DNA of 56,928 bases, taken from Bacteroidales bacterium. GTDB taxonomy: Bacteria; Bacteroidota; Bacteroidia; Bacteroidales; Bacteroidaceae. The stretch covers positions 1 through 56,928 of the forward strand of contig JAQXZK010000030.1 in assembly GCA_029227175.1 (NCBI GenBank), given 5' to 3'. How positions within the stretch are numbered: position 1 is the stretch's first letter; the number at the start of each line of letters is the position of its first letter. Of this stretch, positions 1-9,088 are shown one piece after another. A program made the translations under genes and the position numbers. A model generated the notes under the pieces. That model was given only the letters and a program-made list of their open reading frames with translations. It was not told the origin of the DNA and made no database searches.

Positions 1-1141
1 GGTTTCCGCACCCGCTCCCACCCCTGTTAATATGGAAGCGGCCGGCCTCGTCAAACCCGTCGCCCACCAAAGGGGGCCCGACGGAGTTGGAAGCACCGCC
101 ATAGAGGACAGGGCGTCCCGCGCTCAACTCCTCCTTCAGGATTTTTCTCCACTCATCGATAGAGAAGCAGTCACGTGTCAGGTAACTGACATTCGGGTGA
201 TATTTGAAATAGGTTGAAAGGGCTCCCGGAATGTCCTGGGTATACGCTGCCGAACCACCGTCGGCAGAAAGTCCGTATTCCATATTGACCGACACACCAC
301 AGGCTTTCATCAGCAATGCCACGGCATCTCCCTGTTCGGTGGTGTACTGATCCGGCTTGTAGGTATCGAGCATATTTGCCCAGTCGAATGGATTGTTATC
401 ATAGTTGAAGGCAATCGTGACAGGCGTCGTACCGTCACCCGTGTAGGAATTGGTGCCGACACCGCAATCCGGCCATTGGTGATACTTCATCACCTGTGCC
501 ATGGCTGTGGCCACACAACCAGTCACCGTGAGTTCCTTCTCGTTGCTGCTGTTCTTCTTCTTGGGACAGAGCAGGTTGTAAGGTTCATGCTGATCCCACA
601 TGATACCGCCCAACAAGGGAGCCACCTTAGCGGCGGCACGTGTCGTAGCTGTCTTTACCTGACTATCGAGACTGAAGGTCGTAGTGTTGTCTGACTCCGT
701 CTGACCGTTTGCAAGCGAAACAGGCCTCCACGCCGGTGCTGTCTCTGCACCGGATTCATCGTTCAGCGCAGCCAACTGCTCCACATAGGTAGAGAGCCAG
801 TAGCGCAGGTTGTCGGGCATGTTTTCCTTGACAAAGGAACCCTCGTCCGAGTAGGCCAACACGTCCACCATACGGTCGTCGGCAGAGACGATGACGTAGC
901 CTTTTGTGTCGATATTGAACACGTAGAATGTCGGCTCACCGTCGAAACGAGTCGTCGCCTTTGACAGAGGCAGTTCGTTTGATCGGGCCACTAACACCAG
1001 ATTACCGGTAGCACGAGTCGTTGCCTTTGCCTGCTGCATGAAACGAAGGGCTACAAGTTGCGCGTCACTTACCGAGCGCTGGGCTGCCTGCGACATAAAC
1101 GACAGGAGCAGCATCAAAGAAAAGAGAAATGTCTTCTTCAT
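1..1141 (-). CDS. C10 family (streptopain-like) cysteine peptidase, 3' end cut by the window
   Basis: Secreted papain-like protease of family C10 (SpeB/streptopain type), which in Bacteroidales acts outside the cell or at its surface. Translating the minus strand from the ATG at 1141 gives about 380 open codons to the window edge. Residues 1-20 are a signal peptide, followed by a propeptide-like region and then the catalytic-cysteine block TGCVATAMAQVMKYHQWP with Cys209. The His-containing block of the family (usually GHAFVCDGY) should lie at residues 355-363, but it reads GPPLVGDGF, and the later INWGW-type motif reads INRGG. Both changes fall in the last 80 bases of the window, so poor base quality there is likelier than a dead enzyme. 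It lies downstream of a SusCD unit but has its own promoter. The family call is firm; the catalytic state cannot be judged here. Confidence 0.85.
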   Translation of the reverse strand, partial: MKKTFLFSLMLLLSFMSQAAQRSVSDAQLVALRFMQQAKATTRATGNLVLVARSNELPLSKATTRFDGEPTFYVFNIDTKGYVIVSADDRMVDVLAYSDEGSFVKENMPDNLRYWLSTYVEQLAALNDESGAETAPAWRPVSLANGQTESDNTTTFSLDSQVKTATTRAAAKVAPLLGGIMWDQHEPYNLLCPKKKNSSNEKELTVTGCVATAMAQVMKYHQWPDCGVGTNSYTGDGTTPVTIAFNYDNNPFDWANMLDTYKPDQYTTEQGDAVALLMKACGVSVNMEYGLSADGGSAAYTQDIPGALSTYFKYHPNVSYLTRDCFSIDEWRKILKEELSAGRPVLYGGASNSVGPPLVGDGFDEAGRFHINRGGSGCGN

Positions 1142-1179
1142 TATCTGTGAATATAAAGGTGAGTTTGCATAATTCGGTA

Positions 1180-1208
1180 CAAATTTACAAAACATCAGCA
1201 ACATACAA
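1180..1208 (-). promoter_or_regulatory. Bacteroidetes-type promoter for the C10 peptidase
   Basis: On the minus strand the -7 element TAAATTTG (1187-1180) fits TAnnTTTG, with a TTG at 1208-1206 about 18 bases upstream, slightly shorter than the usual 19-21. It would start transcription near 1173, about 30 bases before the ATG. Confidence 0.5.
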
Positions 1209-1259
1209 CATTTTTTTCGGAAAAATACATACATCATAGATATCCCCCAAACAGTTCAT

Positions 1260-1346
1260 CTGATTGGGATTGAAAACTAACCCCCAATCAGTCAACAGAC
1301 CGATTGGGGCTATAACGACAAAGGCTGCCCGAGCGGACAGCCTTTG
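1260..1346 (-). terminator. Cluster of three hairpins after the SusCD operon
   Basis: Three inverted repeats follow the lipoprotein stop. CAAAGGCTG (1319-1327) pairs with CAGCCTTTG (1338-1346). CCCCAATC (1282-1289) pairs with GATTGGGG (1302-1309). CTGATTGGG (1260-1268) pairs with CCCAATCAG (1283-1291). The last two share the arm at 1283-1291, so they cannot form together. They probably terminate the SusCD transcript, although none has a good U tract. Confidence 0.55.
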
Positions 1347-1368
1347 TGCGATTAAATAAGTAAAGTTA

Positions 1369-3441
1369 TTACTTGAGCTTAGATTCGAATTTCTTCAGAC
1401 CTGCATCCGTGCGAGGAGTCTTGTGTTCCTTTACACCGGCATTCGGATTGAATGTACCGGCTGACGGAGCCAAGTTGCCCTTGCGGTTCTTGAAGTCCAT
1501 GAGCTTAGGTTCTTCCTTCTGAATATTTGCAGGCAGAGAAGCAACAGAAGTATTCTTCACTCCACAGATGTTATATAGAGCCGTGAGAGAACCACCTAAA
1601 TCCGGGACGTAGAATACCATACCCACGTTCTCTTTTAGCAACGAGGTGAATGCCAACTTGCCGTTTTTCTTCACGATACCTGCTATAAGTAAGTTTTTAT
1701 CTTGATAGAGTTTCTCTGACTCAGGACCGAAGCCCAAAGCAAGAACATTGTATTGGGAATTACCAAGTACCAACGGATTATCAATTGCCTGCGCATCATA
1801 GTACAGGTAGCCATCCTTATATCTGAGGTAAACAGGGTCTTCCCAATTAGCCCGGACTAAAAAAGTTGAGAGGTTAAGTGCCACCATCCAGTCACCGTCT
1901 TCATCCTTACCGGCATCCATCAACAAGATAGGATATTCAATTAAATAGTCATAATCCAACCAGTCGGCAGCCTTCATGTTATAGACGCCCAGATAGTCAG
2001 CCTTAGCCGCACCTTCCAGATCCTTCAAGGTATATACCTCAGGATTTTCCAGTCCATAGTACACCTCTTCGAAGTTACCGAAGTCCATATCCTTCTGGCC
2101 AGCCTTGTTCTTAGAGAATGCATTGACTGTCAAAGTGATGACCGGACAACCGGTACTCTTGTCAATCTCTACCGTACCCTTCTTAACCTTCACATAGATT
2201 TCCTGGCCGAGGATGATAAGACCAGTCTTCTGCTCGTTCTTCACGTCAGTGATTTCTGACTTGGCGTTGAGGTCTTTCGGACCATCGTCGCAAGAGAAGG
2301 TCAAGCCGTAGCCACCGCCGAAGTAGTTGAAGAGGTGATAGAGACACTTGTCACCATCGTTGTTGTAACGCATCTGCACGTCACTTATCGTTGCAGGATT
2401 TGCACCATCGGCTGAGAGTATCATAGACTCTGCCTCACCATAGTTCATGAGGCTATAGCTGTATTCCTCATTGTAGTCGATAGTACGGTTAAAGCCGTCA
2501 GCGATAAAGTAGTCCTGAGCCTCACCGAAATTATAACCATAACCTGTTGCCTTACCGGTATTCGGGTCTACGAAGAAAAGGTAGTCGGCCAGATAGAAGC
2601 CACCGCGCTTGTCGTAGAAGTACTTGCCCAATTGATTATTCTTTTCTGCCCAGTCAGTCCAGTCTTTATACTTACCACTGCCAGCCCAATAGTCCTTACC
2701 ATAGAACAACTCGTAGAAAGCTACTATGTCACCCAGGTAAGCGAGACGACCATCTTTGAGTGTAAAAACATGCTGTGCAGGAATGCGAACCTGATTGGTC
2801 TTAGTATTCCAGGTGAAATATATCTCTGCAGAGAATTTATAGGAATCCTCATCCGTCGTGATGCGACAATTGTAGTTGTTGTTACCCAAATCCTGATATT
2901 CCATAAGTGCACGGAGAGGTTCCTCAAACAGGACTTCACCGGGTGAAGTAAATGTACCGTTGAAACCACTATCATCGGGATCTTTCTTACCCCAAGGCAA
3001 CCACTCTGACGGTCTAACGACGGTGAATTCGTAAGCAGAGAGTCCGTACTCGGAAGTCTCGCTGCCAAGGCTCAAGGAGATTTTGTACTTCTTGTCTTCT
3101 ACCACCTTAGAGTCGTCGAAGGTAACCTTTATAGCAGATACATCAGAACCTGCTGCAAACTCCACGGTAGCCGGTACGGTGAAGATGGGGTCGGCAGTAG
3201 CCGTCAAAGAGATGGTCTGTGCTTCGCCTTTCTGCACGCGATAAACCGGGATTTCGAATGTACCTTTACAGTCGGTCAGGTCGACAGAGGAAGTAGTCAC
3301 GCTGCTCGGGAAGTAAACTTCAGCAGTCGTAGGCTGCTCGGCCGGAACGTACTCCGGCTCCTTCTCGTTACCGCAGGCAACGAGTGTTGCTGTAGCAGCA
3401 ACAGCCAACATGCTTAAAAATATATTCTTTATTGATTTCAT
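1369..3441 (-). CDS. SusCD-associated surface lipoprotein
   Basis: A 690-residue lipoprotein with a signal peptide and lipobox ending TLVAC (Cys23), placed as the third gene of a SusC-SusD unit, 47 bases after susD. The position matches SusE/SusF-like outer-surface substrate-binding lipoproteins. Residues 40-140 look like a small beta-sandwich module (repeated alternating strands, no enzyme motif), and the rest is rich in Tyr, Asp, Gly and Trp, as in surface ligand-binding proteins. The C-terminal 40 residues are basic and low in hydrophobic content. I do not recognise the family with certainty and see no catalytic motif. It probably helps capture whatever SusC imports; the ligand is unknown. 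Confidence 0.7.
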   Translation of the reverse strand: MKSIKNIFLSMLAVAATATLVACGNEKEPEYVPAEQPTTAEVYFPSSVTTSSVDLTDCKGTFEIPVYRVQKGEAQTISLTATADPIFTVPATVEFAAGSDVSAIKVTFDDSKVVEDKKYKISLSLGSETSEYGLSAYEFTVVRPSEWLPWGKKDPDDSGFNGTFTSPGEVLFEEPLRALMEYQDLGNNNYNCRITTDEDSYKFSAEIYFTWNTKTNQVRIPAQHVFTLKDGRLAYLGDIVAFYELFYGKDYWAGSGKYKDWTDWAEKNNQLGKYFYDKRGGFYLADYLFFVDPNTGKATGYGYNFGEAQDYFIADGFNRTIDYNEEYSYSLMNYGEAESMILSADGANPATISDVQMRYNNDGDKCLYHLFNYFGGGYGLTFSCDDGPKDLNAKSEITDVKNEQKTGLIILGQEIYVKVKKGTVEIDKSTGCPVITLTVNAFSKNKAGQKDMDFGNFEEVYYGLENPEVYTLKDLEGAAKADYLGVYNMKAADWLDYDYLIEYPILLMDAGKDEDGDWMVALNLSTFLVRANWEDPVYLRYKDGYLYYDAQAIDNPLVLGNSQYNVLALGFGPESEKLYQDKNLLIAGIVKKNGKLAFTSLLKENVGMVFYVPDLGGSLTALYNICGVKNTSVASLPANIQKEEPKLMDFKNRKGNLAPSAGTFNPNAGVKEHKTPRTDAGLKKFESKLK

Positions 3442-3488
3442 TTGAATTACTTTTTTAAAGGGTACTTATTCCTAAACAAACAGACTGT

Positions 3489-5132
3489 TTATTTTTTAGC
3501 TTCTGAATAAACGCCTTCCTTTGAAGGATATGCGACGGTAGCTGTCGGGTTCGGGTTGTTCTTGCCCTGCAATGCTACGTTTGCATCCAACTCATCCTGT
3601 GGAACACAGAAGTTCCAGTTAGGCTTGATATCCTTACAGTTAAACTTAAAGGTGTCGTCCGGGGCATTGGTGCCAGCATAGTTCTGCATCACGCCCGGTT
3701 TGAGACGCTTAGCAAACGCGAATGCCTGACCTTCACCCCAGAACTCGATACGCATTTGCTTGAGCACTTCGAGCTGCAACTCGCGCAGGTCGCTGGTGTT
3801 AAAGTCATAGTCCGGCTGACGATAGGTTGTCATGAAGGAGTTGAGTTTATTCACACCCTTAGAAACGCCTTCAGAAGCACCGATAGCCTCAGCCTCCATG
3901 AGGTAGAATTCCTCTACGCGCATCACTGGCACGTCTACTGCTGCACCGACAGCGTAGTTTTCCCAGTCGCCGTTGCCGCAACGGAACTTCAGAGAGAGAT
4001 ATGCCGGAGCGTCGTCCTCGATGTATGATTTGGTACGAACGGTCTCGTAGTTGTAGAAGTCGTACTTGCCCGGGTCGAGGAAGGTGTACTTACGGAAGTC
4101 GCTTTCGGCGATGCCGTCATAGAGTGAACGGTCGATACCCGGGAATGTGAGTGAAGAATAGCCCCAATCAGCCTCGCCAGACATCCATCCGGTGAAGTTG
4201 CAGAGGTTACCCATGTTTTCAGCAGAGTAGTGGAGATACCACATCCAAGACTGTACGGCGGTGTTGAAACCTGACTTGAGGTCGAGCCACTGTGTCTGGG
4301 TGGTAGGAGCGCCACCGAAGGTGTCGATAGCCAGACGTGCATACTTGGCAGCATTCTTGTAGTCCTTGTCCCACATGTAGACGCGAGCCTTCACACCGTA
4401 AGCAACGGCGAGTGTCGGGAACAAGCCACCTGCAGAAGAAGTACCCTGGAGGAGTTCTTCTGCCTTGTCGAGGTCGGAGAGAATGAAGGCAACCATATCG
4501 TCGTGCTTTACACGCGGGTTGTTCTTGGCCTCTTCACCGGTGGTTTTCTCGGTTACGATAGGAGCAGTCAGGCCAAGCACACTCTTCACGTCGGTGTAGA
4601 TGTTTTCAACCGGCTCCCAGAAGAGCATCAGGTAGTAGTACTGGAACGCACGGTCTACATAGGCACGGCCTACGTAAGACTTCATGACGTCTGTTACGTT
4701 CGGGTCTTCAAGATCTACCGCAGCGATAACCGAGTTGGCAGACTTGACGAACATGTAGAATGAGAACCAAGAGAGGTAAGCAGGATAAGAATCCGGGCCC
4801 ATGTTACCGGCAGCCGGACAGGTATTGTAGGCACGATACCAGTCGTAACCGGAGTTGGAACCCAACGGATACATATCGCCGAGCAATTCGGTCTGTGCAA
4901 TCATCATAGCCGGATAACCCATGTCGGTTTCATGTTCCTGTTCGCCAAACACGAGGTAACCTTGAGCCATCTGAGCCGGAATACCGTTCACGGAAGCCTC
5001 GATAGCCGAAGCAGAAGAACCGACCTGCTCAGCGGTAGCAGAACCACCTTCCGGGAATGTTTCTTCAATACAACTTGAGAGCATGAGCACTGAAGTTGTC
5101 AATACAGCAAATATCTTAGTTAAATTTTTCAT
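3489..5132 (-). CDS. RagB/SusD-family outer-membrane lipoprotein
   Basis: The 547-residue surface lipoprotein partner of the adjacent SusC-like transporter. In this family SusD forms a lid over the SusC barrel and binds the substrate before import. The signal peptide ends in a lipobox (LMLSSC, Cys21). The helical N-terminal half has the TPR-like pattern of SusD proteins, including SYVGRAYVDRAFQYYYLMLF and a YGVKARVYMWDKDYKNAAKY segment. The C-terminal part carries the typical VMRVEEFYLMEAEA helix followed by a QMRIEFWGEGQ-type segment. The gene starts 23 bases after susC, so the two are co-transcribed. The substrate cannot be read from the sequence; no glycoside hydrolase accompanies the pair. 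Confidence 0.9.
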   Translation of the reverse strand: MKNLTKIFAVLTTSVLMLSSCIEETFPEGGSATAEQVGSSASAIEASVNGIPAQMAQGYLVFGEQEHETDMGYPAMMIAQTELLGDMYPLGSNSGYDWYRAYNTCPAAGNMGPDSYPAYLSWFSFYMFVKSANSVIAAVDLEDPNVTDVMKSYVGRAYVDRAFQYYYLMLFWEPVENIYTDVKSVLGLTAPIVTEKTTGEEAKNNPRVKHDDMVAFILSDLDKAEELLQGTSSAGGLFPTLAVAYGVKARVYMWDKDYKNAAKYARLAIDTFGGAPTTQTQWLDLKSGFNTAVQSWMWYLHYSAENMGNLCNFTGWMSGEADWGYSSLTFPGIDRSLYDGIAESDFRKYTFLDPGKYDFYNYETVRTKSYIEDDAPAYLSLKFRCGNGDWENYAVGAAVDVPVMRVEEFYLMEAEAIGASEGVSKGVNKLNSFMTTYRQPDYDFNTSDLRELQLEVLKQMRIEFWGEGQAFAFAKRLKPGVMQNYAGTNAPDDTFKFNCKDIKPNWNFCVPQDELDANVALQGKNNPNPTATVAYPSKEGVYSEAKK

Positions 5133-5155
5133 ATTCCTTATTCTCTTTTAAAATA

Positions 5156-8100
5156 TTAGAACTTAACAGTCAAACCACCTGAGATGGTACGCATCGGAGA
5201 GTAGGTGGTAGCGTTCGGAGCACCAGAGAAAGACTGACGCGGGTCGAAGCCTTTACGCTTAGACCAGTAAGCTACGTTCTCAGCTGACAAATATAGACGG
5301 AGAGAATTTACGAGGAACTTTCTGGTCCACTTGTTCGGGAGTGTGTAACCAAAGTTGATGTTCTCGATGTTGAGATAGCTTGCAGAGGTCAAGAAGCGTG
5401 TAGAAGCTGGCGAACTGTAAACATCGCCGAAGCAGAAGCGTGGAATCACACTCTCAGTATTTTGAGGAGTCCATGAGTCGAGGATATCAGCATGGTAGTT
5501 GTAACCAGCAGAGGTACCTGTCGGTGAAGACATGAACTGCGCGTAAGTAGAGTCGTGTAACTTACCGCCCAACTGATAAGAGAAGTTGATGGCGAAGTCG
5601 AAGTCGTGGAAGCGCAGGCTGGTACCGAAACCACCGTACATCTTAGGAATAGATGTTTCGTTGGTTACGTAGTAGTCGGCCTGTGAGTAGTCGGTCGTAG
5701 TAGTACGAGCAAATATCGGGTTGCCGTCGGCATCCTTGGCGGTCTTGTCTGTTACGTACCACATAGCCTGACCCTTTTCGTTTACACCGGCATAGTCTTT
5801 GTAACGCCAGGTGTACATGGACAGGCCTTCGGCAATGAATGTAGAACCGCTGACATAACCCTTATACTCGTTGCCTTCGGCATCGAAGCATGATTCGGTC
5901 TTCTTGTCCGGGTGCAACGCAGTGATGCGGTTCTTCAAGGTTGTAGCGTTGAAGTTCACATCCCAGGTGAAGTTCTTCTTGTTGAAGATGTTGAGGTTCA
6001 AGTCCAATTCGACACCGGTGTTGTAGAGGTCACCAACGTTGTCCATGTAAGAAGAGTAGCCCAAAGACGGAGCCACGGAGAAGCTGAAGAGCATGTCGGT
6101 TGTCTTGGCATAGAAGTATTCCAAGCTACCTGACAAGCGGTTAAAGAGCTGGAATTCAAAACCGGCGTTGAAGTTGGTCTTTGTCTCCCAGGTGATGTCG
6201 CGTGTACCCTTAGATGCAAATGAGGTACCTACGTAACCAGCAGAGTTGATAATGTCGTAAACATCGGTATAGCGATAAGCGCCGATGTTGTCGTTACCCT
6301 GTGAACCGATAGAAGCCTTTACCTTCAATTCCTGTACCCAAGGAGCTGAGAACCAAGATTCCTTGCTCATGATCCAGGCAGTACCGAGTGACCAGAAGTT
6401 ACCCCAACGGTATTCAGGAGCGAAGCGAGAAGAAGCGTCGCGACGGAAAGAACCGGAAGCGAAGATGCGCTCGCCGAAGTCGTACTGTGCACGGAAGAAG
6501 TAACCTTCGTTGTTGTACTCGGCCTTAGAAGAGTATGCACTCTGACCGTCAACTACGGCACCGTCCAATTCCTTGTTGGATTGAGAGAACATCTGAGACT
6601 TGGAAGCACCCACGGTGTAAGAGAGCTCGCGAGAAGATTCGTGACCCAACAAGAGAGAGAGGTTGTTGTTCTCGCGGAAGTTTACGGTATAGTTAATCAA
6701 CTGCTGGAAGTTGGTATCGAATGTACGAGAGTGAGACTTCGAAACGGTACCACCTGTTGAGTCGAACTGACCGTAGTATGGGTTGTAGACGGTTGTACCG
6801 CGGTATTCCTGCAAGCCGTATGTACCGTTAACGGTTACTGTGAGGCCCTTGAGAATGTTGATGTCGGCATAACCGTAACCGGTAGATGCGTTACCCTCGC
6901 TGTTGCGGGTGTTGAGCATAGAGTCAAGGATCGGGTTGGCGTCAGAAATCCAAGGACGAACATAACCAGCGTTCATACCGTTACCGTAGTCCATCATGCT
7001 GATGCCGTTAGAGTCAACCTTCACATTACCGTCTGCCGTACGTACATAAATAGGATAGATAGGAGCCACCTGTGTGGTGAACGCCCAGATGTTACCGGTA
7101 GAGGAAGATGAACCGTTGTTTGCCAGAGAGTTGTAGTCGAAGTGTGTGAATGACATGTTGGCACCCACCTTCAACCACTTCTTAGCCTGTACTTCAGCCT
7201 TCAAACGGGCTGTGATACGCTCCATGTCAGAAGCCTCTGTGATACCTTCGTTCTTCAAGTAACCGAGAGAAGCGAAGAAAAGAGATCTTTCTTTCTGAGA
7301 AGAGATAGAGAGGTTGTATTCCTGACGGAGACCGGTGCGTGTACCTGCGTCTTCCCAGTTGTCAGGAGTGAGGAGGTACTGCTCGCCCTTGTAAGTAGCA
7401 AGGCGGCCCAATGTTGCGTTAGGATTGAGTTTGCCGTTCTGACCGATGAGGAACTGACCGTTAGGTACTGTGTAGACATTGTAACCCAAGCCACCGGAAG
7501 CGGTCTTGCCGAAGAGGCTGTTGTTGGCGGTAATCCAAGCATCGGTTTCAGAGAGCCCCTTGTTCATGTAGTAGTTCTTCACAGCCTGATAGTGTGTCTC
7601 ATAGTACTGACCCGGGTCAGTGATGACATTGTAATGCTTCAAGGCACGTGTGTTACCACCCCACTTGGCATCGAGCGTAACGAGAGCCTCGCCCTGCTTA
7701 GCCTTCTTGGTGGTAATCATGATGACACCGTTAGAACCACGAGCACCATACAAGGCATTGGAAGCAGCGTCCTTGAGGACGGTCATGCTCTCGATATCGG
7801 CCGGGTTGATGTTGGCCATATCACCGGTGTAAGGAGCACCATCGAGGATAATCAACGGGTCTTTACCTGCATTGATAGAACTGAAACCACGGATACGGAT
7901 GGTTGAGGTAGAACCCGGAGCACCGTTGGAAGAAGTCAACTGCACACCGGCAACCTGACCGGCCAATGCGTTGGTCACACTTGAAACCTGTGACTGTTCC
8001 AACTTTTCTGCGTTAACGACTTTAGCCGAACCGGTGAAGGCCGACTTTTTTGCAGAACCGAAGGCTACAACCATGACTTCATCAAGCATCTTCGAATCAG

Positions 8101-8389
8101 CCGTCAAGGTGACGGTTACGTGAGGCTTGATGGCCACTCTCTCAGTTGTCATACCAATAAAGGAGACAATGAGATTCTTTGCAGAATTCGGAACATTTGT
8201 CAGTGTGAAAGCACCATCGGCATTGGTAATGGTACCAATCTTGGTACCTTCCACCAAAACTGAAGCGCCAATCACACTCTGTCCATCCTCAGCGGAGATC
8301 ACTGTACCAGTGACCTTACGAGTCTGGGCAGTTACTACGCCAATACCCAAGAAGAGTACGGCTAATAATAACATCAATTTTCCTTTCAT
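5156..8389 (-). CDS. SusC/RagA-family TonB-linked outer-membrane transporter
   Basis: A 1077-residue TonB-dependent importer that takes up large nutrients together with SusD. A signal peptide (1-22, ending VVTAQ) is followed by a carboxypeptidase-D-like domain (about 24-105: GTVISAEDGQSVIGASVLVE, then GAFTLTNVP), a TonB-box-like stretch (MLDEVMVVAFG), the plug domain (about 115-235, containing IRIRGFSSINAGKDPLIILD and LKDAASNALYGARGSNGVI) and a 22-strand-type barrel to the end. The C terminus GGLTVKF ends in the Phe typical of outer-membrane barrels. There is no STN domain, so an anti-sigma partner is not indicated. It is first in the operon and preceded by a roughly 70-base AT-rich leader. 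Confidence 0.93.
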   Translation of the reverse strand: MKGKLMLLLAVLFLGIGVVTAQTRKVTGTVISAEDGQSVIGASVLVEGTKIGTITNADGAFTLTNVPNSAKNLIVSFIGMTTERVAIKPHVTVTLTADSKMLDEVMVVAFGSAKKSAFTGSAKVVNAEKLEQSQVSSVTNALAGQVAGVQLTSSNGAPGSTSTIRIRGFSSINAGKDPLIILDGAPYTGDMANINPADIESMTVLKDAASNALYGARGSNGVIMITTKKAKQGEALVTLDAKWGGNTRALKHYNVITDPGQYYETHYQAVKNYYMNKGLSETDAWITANNSLFGKTASGGLGYNVYTVPNGQFLIGQNGKLNPNATLGRLATYKGEQYLLTPDNWEDAGTRTGLRQEYNLSISSQKERSLFFASLGYLKNEGITEASDMERITARLKAEVQAKKWLKVGANMSFTHFDYNSLANNGSSSSTGNIWAFTTQVAPIYPIYVRTADGNVKVDSNGISMMDYGNGMNAGYVRPWISDANPILDSMLNTRNSEGNASTGYGYADINILKGLTVTVNGTYGLQEYRGTTVYNPYYGQFDSTGGTVSKSHSRTFDTNFQQLINYTVNFRENNNLSLLLGHESSRELSYTVGASKSQMFSQSNKELDGAVVDGQSAYSSKAEYNNEGYFFRAQYDFGERIFASGSFRRDASSRFAPEYRWGNFWSLGTAWIMSKESWFSAPWVQELKVKASIGSQGNDNIGAYRYTDVYDIINSAGYVGTSFASKGTRDITWETKTNFNAGFEFQLFNRLSGSLEYFYAKTTDMLFSFSVAPSLGYSSYMDNVGDLYNTGVELDLNLNIFNKKNFTWDVNFNATTLKNRITALHPDKKTESCFDAEGNEYKGYVSGSTFIAEGLSMYTWRYKDYAGVNEKGQAMWYVTDKTAKDADGNPIFARTTTTDYSQADYYVTNETSIPKMYGGFGTSLRFHDFDFAINFSYQLGGKLHDSTYAQFMSSPTGTSAGYNYHADILDSWTPQNTESVIPRFCFGDVYSSPASTRFLTSASYLNIENINFGYTLPNKWTRKFLVNSLRLYLSAENVAYWSKRKGFDPRQSFSGAPNATTYSPMRTISGGLTVKF

Positions 8390-8465
8390 AACTCACTACT
8401 GAAATTAAACACTATTTTGATTTTATTTTAATATAATCACCTATTATAATTATACTAATAAGCCG

Positions 8466-8473
8466 CAAATTTA
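8466..8473 (-). promoter_or_regulatory. -7 element upstream of susC
   Basis: The minus strand reads TAAATTTG, matching TAnnTTTG, about 75 bases before the susC ATG. The nearest upstream TTTG is 24 bases away, which is too far for a standard -33 box, so the promoter may be weak or activator-dependent. The leader between it and the ATG is very AT-rich. Confidence 0.4.
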
Positions 8474-9088
8474 TATAAATTTTTCATACGATGGTCACAA
8501 AAACCGAGAAAAATTTCCAAATGTTATCAGAAACCAAGAAAAACTGACCTTTTTACCGCATAAACTTTCACTTTTTATGTACAAACCGCTACTTCTGCAC
8601 GATATTTCAATCATATTGACGCAAGGAAAGGCAGCCGGAGCATCATAAAAAACATTCATCGAATGAATAGAACGCCAACAAGTTCTCCTGCCGCCCCAAG
8701 AATTATGCAGAAAGACACGCATAAATGCAGTCCTCGAACTCTAAATTTATGCTAAAAACACCTGCTCTACACCTTATATAATATATAATATGTACGCACG
8801 CGCGAGAAGCAGGGAAATGCAACGCAGCGAAACGGCAAATCCCTCGGCTAACGCCCGATATTCGCCGTGCGAAACAGCCAAGTACGACAGCATGACGATT
8901 TCGACGCTCTGCGATTCCACCAAATTCATAAAATCGCGCGCCTTTCGGGGCAGCAATATGCCAGATGGGTAGGAAGCAGACAAATTGCCGGGCTGCGATT
9001 GCTTCATCGAAAGGCCAAACAGTGTCTCGCACCGCCGCAAAACGCCCGTTGACCGGGTCATTGCATCATTTCCTGCTCGCAAAGTCGT
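8474..9088. other. Gene-free block, AT-rich then GC-rich
   Basis: No credible gene is visible. Up to about 8790 the block is AT-rich, ending in a run of TATA-like sequence. From about 8795 to 9060 composition changes to distinctly GC-rich, with many CGC and GCG trinucleotides. Open frames exist on both strands here but overlap one another and resemble no family I know. The block runs directly into the 42-bp repeat array. Confidence 0.5.
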
